Source of the DNA: Anoplolepis gracilipes
Taxonomy: Eukaryota; Arthropoda; Insecta; Hymenoptera; Formicidae
Direction of reading: 5' to 3'
DNA length: 64,000 bases
Assembly (NCBI RefSeq): GCF_047496725.1
Contig: NC_132980.1
Span: 6,060,072 to 6,124,071 of the forward strand
The notes beneath the pieces are model-generated. The model saw nothing but the letters and a program-made list of their open reading frames with translations. It ran no database searches and had not been told where the DNA came from. Below are positions 42,232 through 50,400 of this stretch, in pieces. Position 1 is the stretch's first letter, and each line of letters begins with the position of its first letter. The position numbers were made by a program, and so were the translations under genes.

Positions 42232-45200
42232 AGTGTGTGCCACGAGCGCGCTTTCCATTTCTTCCTCCTTTCCCTTTTTAGCTTCTTATACGCCAGACGC
42301 GTTTGCCTGGATCGATCCATATAACCCTTTCGGGCTCAGCATCCGCAAATCCGTACTTTATCTTGTCTATATTGCATACAGAGATCCGCAAATCTTATCA
42401 TTTAAAAAGTCTACAAATTCGCAGTGCAGTCGTAAATTTTATTTATCTCAAAGTTTGACAAGTGAGAAAAAAGAAAGAAAGAGAGATTTATTTACTTCCA
42501 TTCTTAAAGACAAATTAAATCAATCATCAAGAATGGCTTACACGTTTAATGAAATCATCCACTGCCGATTCGAGCGACATCGACGAGGATGAATATTCTT
42601 TCACCTCGAGAAAGCTATGCAGCGTTATTAACGACGTTGGCCGTAGTGAAACTGATGGAAACTAACATGACGTCGCGGTCAGACATCGTCGAACGAAAGG
42701 TCAGCATATGTAAAAAATAATTGGCGAAACATCCGACGTGAGAGTACCTTAACTACCGTGTCGTTGTTTTTGTTTCACACCGGCTTACATCATCTCTTTC
42801 TCTTTCTCTCTCTCTCTCTTTGTTTCTCTTTGCCTTTTTTATCGAAATTATTGCATAATCGAATGTATCGAGATCGAACGATTTTACAACGCGGAATATA
42901 TTTTACACAAGCGCCACTTGTCTTGGTGAAAGGTCTGTTCGTCTTTGCAGACGTGGAAATTAAAAGTGGCTCGTAAGTTATCGAGTGCCGATGGTTTTCC
43001 ACTCGTTTGACAGAATGACAGGCGCGACATGTCATTCGCGATCAAGCGTATTATTAAGCACGATAAAGCAAACAGGTGCGACTTGTGCTGTAAAATAATC
43101 AAATTGCGAAGTGGACGATATGTCAAAAATAATTGTAATTTATAAATTTATAAAAAAAAGATCTGTGTATCTAAAAATGGACAGTATTATTCAGATGCTT
43201 ATTTCAATTTTTAAGTAAAATTATTTATTTATATCATTTTCAAATAATTGAATTAAAATAAAATTATTTTCAATATTTGCTGCGCGAGAAAAGAAAACTC
43301 TCTTATTCTCCTTCTTTCTGAAATATCACCGTACATGTGTATTTATAAATATATCTAATAATTATACTTTTATGTCGAGGCGTTATTAATGAAGCGTTAT
43401 GCTCGATAAATCAATTATACAAAGTCGTGTTATATAAATGCTTATTGATAAAAAAATACGGATTGCAATTTGAATATCCAAAGAATTATTAGCGAGCTAT
43501 AATTGAGTACGAAACGGAGTCAGCGTGACGAATATAATTTAATCTGACGGTAACAATTAACACCTGTCTGTGGCGCGTGTTAGATAAGCGAGGTGAAAGT
43601 TGCCTATTCTAGTGTCTTATTACCTTTTTGATTAAATTTTGTCTTGCTATATTTTTTCACAAGGCTTCTCTGGTATCCGGTAAAAAAGAGAGAGAGAGAG
43701 AGAGAGAGAAAATTTTTATTACCGTGATAACGCAAAACATATTTATTTTTAAAATTACAAATGTTGTTTGTTACTTTTCTTCAGAAATTCGTCCTAATTT
43801 TTCAAGCCCATCTTAATTAATATTTATTTAATTACGTCTCATTAATCTTTGTCTGACTTAATATAACTTTTCTTTTCTTTACTCTAATCGCGCTTACGTA
43901 ATGTTACATTTACGCAAAATTACGTTGTACATATGTAACGGTAGCCGATCGAAATTACAAACTCGAATTTCTGGAGCATTAACCTATCGTCGATGCGTGA
44001 CGATAGTTGTGCATAATTATAGCTGCAACTAATGCAACCGGGGTTCACAGCAGACCCTGGACCTAACGATTGCACAACTGCATAAATTACTGTCATAAAT
44101 TACGGCTGCGCCGAATGTGGCACGGTCGCGAGCAGAATTTTATTTTTTGGAAAGAATACAATTTTTCTCTTATTATTTCGCATTCGATATACATATAATA
44201 ACACGGGTATTATATATGGTTGGATTTAAATGTCTCGATAAATATAGCACGGGAGAACGAGTACTTTAAGCTTCGGAGGAAATTATAAATGTAATACTAA
44301 CAATAAGAATAAACGCGTGTTGCCATTTTCTACAAAATTTTATTTTAAGATTTTTATTTACAAAATTTATCCACTTGATCTAAAATTAAAGAAAAAGAGT
44401 ATAAATAAAAATTACGTTATCTTTGTTAAATAATTTTCTTATGTCTTCTATAGATACATTTTTATTTAAAACTTCAGTTACGATTGGCTCCATCTTATTT
44501 CGTGAGATAAGATTCAATAATTTTTAATTGGAAAATAAAAATGTAACATGATTGTGATCTTTTTTCAAAAGAAATTTGTCTGGATATATTTTCTACTTTA
44601 TTTATTCCGTAAATATTTTATTATTCTACTTTCTGTTCCTTTTAATCTTTCAAATGTTATTTCGAACATATTTAATATTTTAAAATTTTAATTTATAATT
44701 TGTGTATTTTATACGTAATTAAAAAAACAAGTATTAATAATTTAATTTTATATCTTCTGTGTATTAAAAGGATTTTTAGTTCTTGACATTTTATCCGTGT
44801 TAAGTGTGCACATAAAATTGTTACGTTAAACGTTCGAGCATATTGCATGTGCATATCAACAAATGCATATGCATTTCACTGTTATACAATAATAATTCTA
44901 CAGTACTGAATTCTGATATTTAAATTTTGTTTATCGAGTAATGTTTAAAAGATAAATAGCTTTATTAATACATATTTATAAAGACATTATTCAAAGCATA
45001 TTTGTTGAAAATTAGGTAAAGCTTTCTCAGGAAAAATTGTAAGATATTTTTAGCATTTACATATTTTTATATAAAATATTTAATAAGGAAATTAGTCAAA
45101 AAACTGTTAAATATTTAGATGCGACATGCAGTTTTCGAGTTTATTAAAATACGTGTAGATAAAGTTAGACATATATAGTTTTATTAATATACTATAAACG

Positions 45201-47394
45201 ATTTCATTTTTTTTTATAAATATAATAGAAATTATACATTATATACATATATATTCGCGTAATGCAAATTTCTGTGCCCTCACATCCTTTTTTTCTTTGT
45301 GTTTCAGTTTTCGTGTCGATCCTCAATCTCCAACATGGCCGTTTATTATGCAGCGCGGGGGAACCTGGCGTAAGTGTCTATAAAATCTAATTTAAATGAA
45401 ATTATAGTCATTTACTCTTAAATGTCGTCGCGACGAGAAACTGAATTTTCTCTTTGCTAACTTGCCGGATTTTTGGCCTTTCAAGTATCTGGACTTCGAC
45501 AACCTGCCGGAGACGAACTTCTCGTGTCAAGGAAAGGTGATTGGTGGATACTACGCGGATGTCGAGGCGGGCTGTCAAATGTTTCACGTGTGCACCATCG
45601 GCCAGAAAGGTAGTTTTATATTCTGGAGAGAGATGAAATCCTCAAAATACAAAAAAAAATTATTCTTATGTTGAGAATATCTTTATTCTCATAAATATGT
45701 AAATCTTGAAATGAGATTATATAGCGATAAAAAAATGTGATAACAAATTAGTTGTTCGGAGACATTTAATAGAAATGTATTTTTATTATATTCAAGAATA
45801 ATTTTTATGAATAAAAGAAAAAAATGTTGGATGGACAAATAAAATATATTCAAATAAAAAAATTTAAGATAATAAATAATATATTCTTGAGGCCATTACT
45901 ATAATTATTAATATTAAAATAAAATTATACAATATTGTTGACATTTGAGATCATCAAATCTTTCTAAAAGGATTATATACTGTTCTTTATATACATATAA
46001 ATTTTAATTTGCTACTAATTTTTTTGCGTGCGAAATAAAAATCTCGATGATAAAAAAAAAAAAAAAGAAACGTCCCTTTTAAACGCTTTAAAATGTAAAA
46101 TTTTAATATGAATTTAAATTCTCGAGATCGGAATCGCAGACGGGGAGAACGACTTTGCATGACGAGTCAAAGCCAGACTCTCGGGCTTAGGTCAGTAAAC
46201 GTTCCTCGGCGACCGTGACATTCTCGCCGTAAAACGATCTCCCGATTGATTACAAAACTTGGACGGGACCTTCGGCCGGACCTTTCGAAACGATCTACTT
46301 ATCATCGATACGCGCGTCGGCCTTAAATAGTTTCGCGTCGCTATTAATTATCGCGTCTAATTCTAATTTACCGGATCTCTACGTTCGTGACAAGTTTGAA
46401 TCAAGCCGGAGATGCAAAAGGAGCCGACTCCGCGATCATTCGTCGCGATACGTGAACGCTTGACATATAAAAACGATTTGCATAATTACTTGTATAAGGT
46501 AGATTTTATAGACCGGATCGCGAGGTGAACGCGACGTGTGCAATTTTGTCTGGGGGAGTTCGGGGATCAAATATCTTCGAAATGGACTGCAAGGCACGTT
46601 TCTTCAAAGATGGTGAAATTTTAACGCGAAAAAATACGGTATCTTTATTTTTAAAAAATAAAAGGACCAGGAATAATAAAATTGTAAAAATAAATTAAAA
46701 TAAAATTAACAAGTGTCTCGACTAGGGTTTCCAAACTCGGGATCCCGGCCAAATTTACAGTCCCGAAAATACTCGGGACTCGACACTATAAATCCCGGGA
46801 TTTATTTATTTTATATATTGATAGAGCTTCTTATTTTAAATTTCGTGGACATGACGCAACGTCAGGGAAAGACGCCTATAGATCTGTCTAAAAATTACTA
46901 ATTAAAATTAAAGACATTAATGATATGCAATTTTATTTTTTTTCTAAGCTTCTAATATTCTAACTGTAACAATAAAATTATAATTTTATGAATATTGTTG
47001 TTATTTTTGTTCATATATATAAACCCGGGACTAGTCCCGGGATCCCGAGATTGAGCTGAAAAAATCTCGTAATCCCGGGATTTAAAATTGTCTTGGGGAT
47101 TGGAAACTCTAGTCTCGACGAAATTTGAAAGCCCAGAGTCTTCTCAAATAATGATATCCTCTTCTTCAACGTGAGATGTGTTTCCAGACGAGATCATGGA
47201 TATAAAGTTCCTCTGTCTGAACGGGACCGTCTTCGACCAGGAAACCAGAGTCTGCGAGAGGGTCGATGAGGTCGATTGTAGTAAAAGCGAGCGGTTTTAC
47301 AATTTGAATCTGGAACTCTACGGCAATAACGCCGTGACACTCAGGTAAAAATCGATGGCGCAATTTCCTATTCATTTTTATAAATTAAGACTTC

Positions 47395-47453
<59 letters not shown>

Positions 47454-50400
47454 ACGGGAAAATAAATTGTCGGTGACACAGGGTTAATGACAATTCGTCG
47501 ATTTGCGAAAAATAACATGGGTGATATGCTCCCCCCAAGCCAGTTATTCTAATCTATTTTCCGATTTCGCAAGTCGCTGCGAGCTAAGAAACTGGCTATC
47601 GAATGAAATAAATTGTTGCACTCTGATTGCTTTGCCGGTCGCATATAAAATATGTACCATTGCCAGTTGACTCAAAAATATCTCAAACATGCATCTCCTT
47701 TATTTCACTTTTAATTTGTATAAAATGTATGGATGAATATAATTAAAATTATCTAAATTTCTTGGATGTAAATAAATAATGAAGTTTTTACTATTTTTAA
47801 ATAAAAAGTCTGGTATTCTTCCTTATTAATTGTTAAGACATTCAAAATATAAGATACATCAAAGCAAGAAATTCCTCTTAAGAAAGAGGGGCGAGAGAAA
47901 TCGATTTCAAATTTCAAATCAATAAATTTAAAAATTAAATTCGCACCAGTGTTACCGAATATCCTGTACTGTGTGACGTAATATCGACTCGTCGCATTTC
48001 AAAAAAAATTCTCCCTCCCATTTCATTGCTACATTTTTCTCGCTTCGTTTCATTTATGCAATGTATATCCGAAGCAGAGATATAATCGCATATAATAAAT
48101 TGTGGTGAAAAAAAAAGAAAAAAAAAAAAAACGACATGCTTTCAAAGTCCACTTTAGCATATTTTCAATTCGTGCGACTCGCGTATGCATTTTTCCTGTA
48201 AAATATTGTACTTATAAACCTTAGACGAGTCTGTACAAAATTGCGAGCTATAAAAGGCATGCTTGGGCGTCCATAAATACTTTACTGGCTTTCCTTCACT
48301 CGCGGTATCTCAGGAATGTATCAGAATGTCCTCTCCTTTCGCGCCGACTGGATCATACATATATATATGCAGATAAAAATTGTAACGATTAACTGTCACG
48401 ATGACGAAATTTATACGCTCCATTCGACGATATGGCTGCTTAGTCTCTCATTGACGGTCATCTATTTTTAGCCAAAGTAAATCTCGTTTGCCGCCTGTCC
48501 GTCTGCGACCTTATACGGTTAACGTCATTATTATCATCCGTCAGAGTCGTCTGACGATCAACGCTCGTTACCTGGAAGCGGTTATCTCGGACACGCTACG
48601 AGAGACTCAGGAATGCGTTGAGATTTCTGCCGAGATCTCTGGCCACTATAACATTGACAATTTCTTCTCTGACAATCCATGAGACACGCAAACGCGCGTT
48701 TAAATAGGTCAAGATTAATCTGTAATTTCCCACGCAACCCAACTGATCCCGTAAACTTCCCTTTCCTGCTCGCAGCCTTCACGAGAACGACAAGGACGAC
48801 GAGGACGATCTTACGGATCACCCAGTGGAGGATCATCAGATAAGAACGACCTCGGCGCGACCCAGCACAACCTCGACCACCCCCAGCCTCACGACCACTT
48901 CTCGGCCCAGCAAACCACCATCCACCACTGTGGCAAGCGGGTCCTTTCAACATCCGGCCGGTTATCCACAACACTATCAGCCCCAGCCGCCATTTCCCCA
49001 GGTTCATACGAGCCAATCCAAGTCGCTGTACGATGACAAGAACGGCGGCTATCATCACCAGTACATCTTCCACAATGGTGGCGAGCGCGTCAACAATCAG
49101 GCTACGTCGTATCAGCTGTTCAGCAGTCAAAGCGCCGGCAGCTCGACGACATCGTCCCCGCAGATCCATCCGCAGATCAGGTACAGCTCGACGGTGGGTC
49201 CGTCGCCGCAGATCATCCAACATAACGAACCGTCAACGGTGACGCCACTGTACCACCCTACGACGATACAGACCCTGCTCAACAGTAACGCCAACAGCCC
49301 GGCGGCCTTGATCAACCCCATCTTTCACAATCACGGCATCGCGAGTACCACCGAACAGTTCGTGCACAGCAACAATCCACGCGAGACCTCCGACTATCGC
49401 GACGAGGATGACCACGAAGATATAAGAGCGCTGGAGGCGATACAGCCGACTAATAAGGGAAAGGTAAATTGTTTAAATTCAATTCAATTCAGATTTTATT
49501 TTGAAAACTCATCTCTTATTTTAGGTGTCCAAGTTGACGATAGCTCCAGTACCAATCCTGCAAGAGTCCTCTCGCACGGTTCAGACGAAAATGATTCAAA
49601 CTTCGCAGCAGCAGCAGAGGATATCCGACAACTTTTTGCCGACGTCCACGGCCACCATCGAGACGACCGTCAGATCGTTTTATCCGACGCCGAGACCTTC
49701 GCCGAAGCCCTCGCAGTCGGTCGTTCATCAGTTATCGTCGGTTACTCAACGGGGGGGCATTCACCGGGTGAATCCGCCAGGCGTGACGGTGCCGCAGCTC
49801 AAGCCCCATCAGATCACCATAAATCTACCGCCGCCGGATATTCAGAGAATCGTGCAAAATCCGTCACCATTGTTACCGTCGCAATCCCGAGTGATTGTCA
49901 CTGCAAAGGCGAGTGTGAGCGACGAGTCCGGCAGACCCCTGAACTCCACGCAACTGGTGACGCTGCCGTTGCCAACGATACCGGCCAGCTACGACGACTA
50001 CAAGGAAGGCGACGAGTCCTTCGATCCGTTTTATCGAGACGTGCCGAAAATATTCAAAAGTCGGCAGGTCGCGAGAGAAGGAGCGATGGAGAAGACACGA
50101 CTGTCGCGTAGAAAACGATCTCAGCTCTATCACTTGATCAACGGCGCGAGCAGTCAAGACGGGGATTCTAAAGCGACACGAGAGGGTGAATCGCGTAGGA
50201 AGGAGGATGAAGCGACCAACGTGGAAGATGTCGAGATCGGAGATTTCCGGGCTATTAGGGAGAGTCTGATGAAGTTTCGAGATATCCTATTCAGCGACGA
50301 AGCGGACGAGGATGCCTTTCGCAACACTGCTGATGAAATTGAAAATAAACACTTGGCGAAAGATTGCGGGACTCTCGAGGCGAAATCCGTACAACGGACC

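Larger units (their letters stand above)
17662..45307 (+). other. Intron 1 of gene 1 (27.6 kb), repeat-rich
   Basis: This is the gap between the two exons that encode the signal peptide. It has GT at 17662 and AG at 45306. I found no other exon set in it on either strand. It holds two cytochrome b NUMTs, several inverted and tandem duplications, a LINE-tail-like sequence and many microsatellites, listed separately. GC-richer patches near 25.3-25.8, 38.8-39.2 and 39.5-40.1 kb are not coding by any signal I could find and may be regulatory. Confidence 0.65.

Noticed and set aside
45334..45372. Kozak-like ATG (AACATGG) as an alternative start of gene 1
   Set aside because: The frame stops after 12 codons and does not enter the ChtBD2 exons.
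48582..49223. 213-codon open frame on the minus strand
   Set aside because: It is antisense to the well-supported linker exon of gene 1. Its Arg/Gly/Val-rich composition is what the complement of Ser/Thr/Pro/His codons produces, and no family signature is visible.
49464..50111. Extension of the upstream 428-codon frame beyond the donor at 49463
   Set aside because: It depends on retaining a canonical 61-bp intron and leads away from the conserved C-terminal ChtBD2. I kept it only as a possible retention product.
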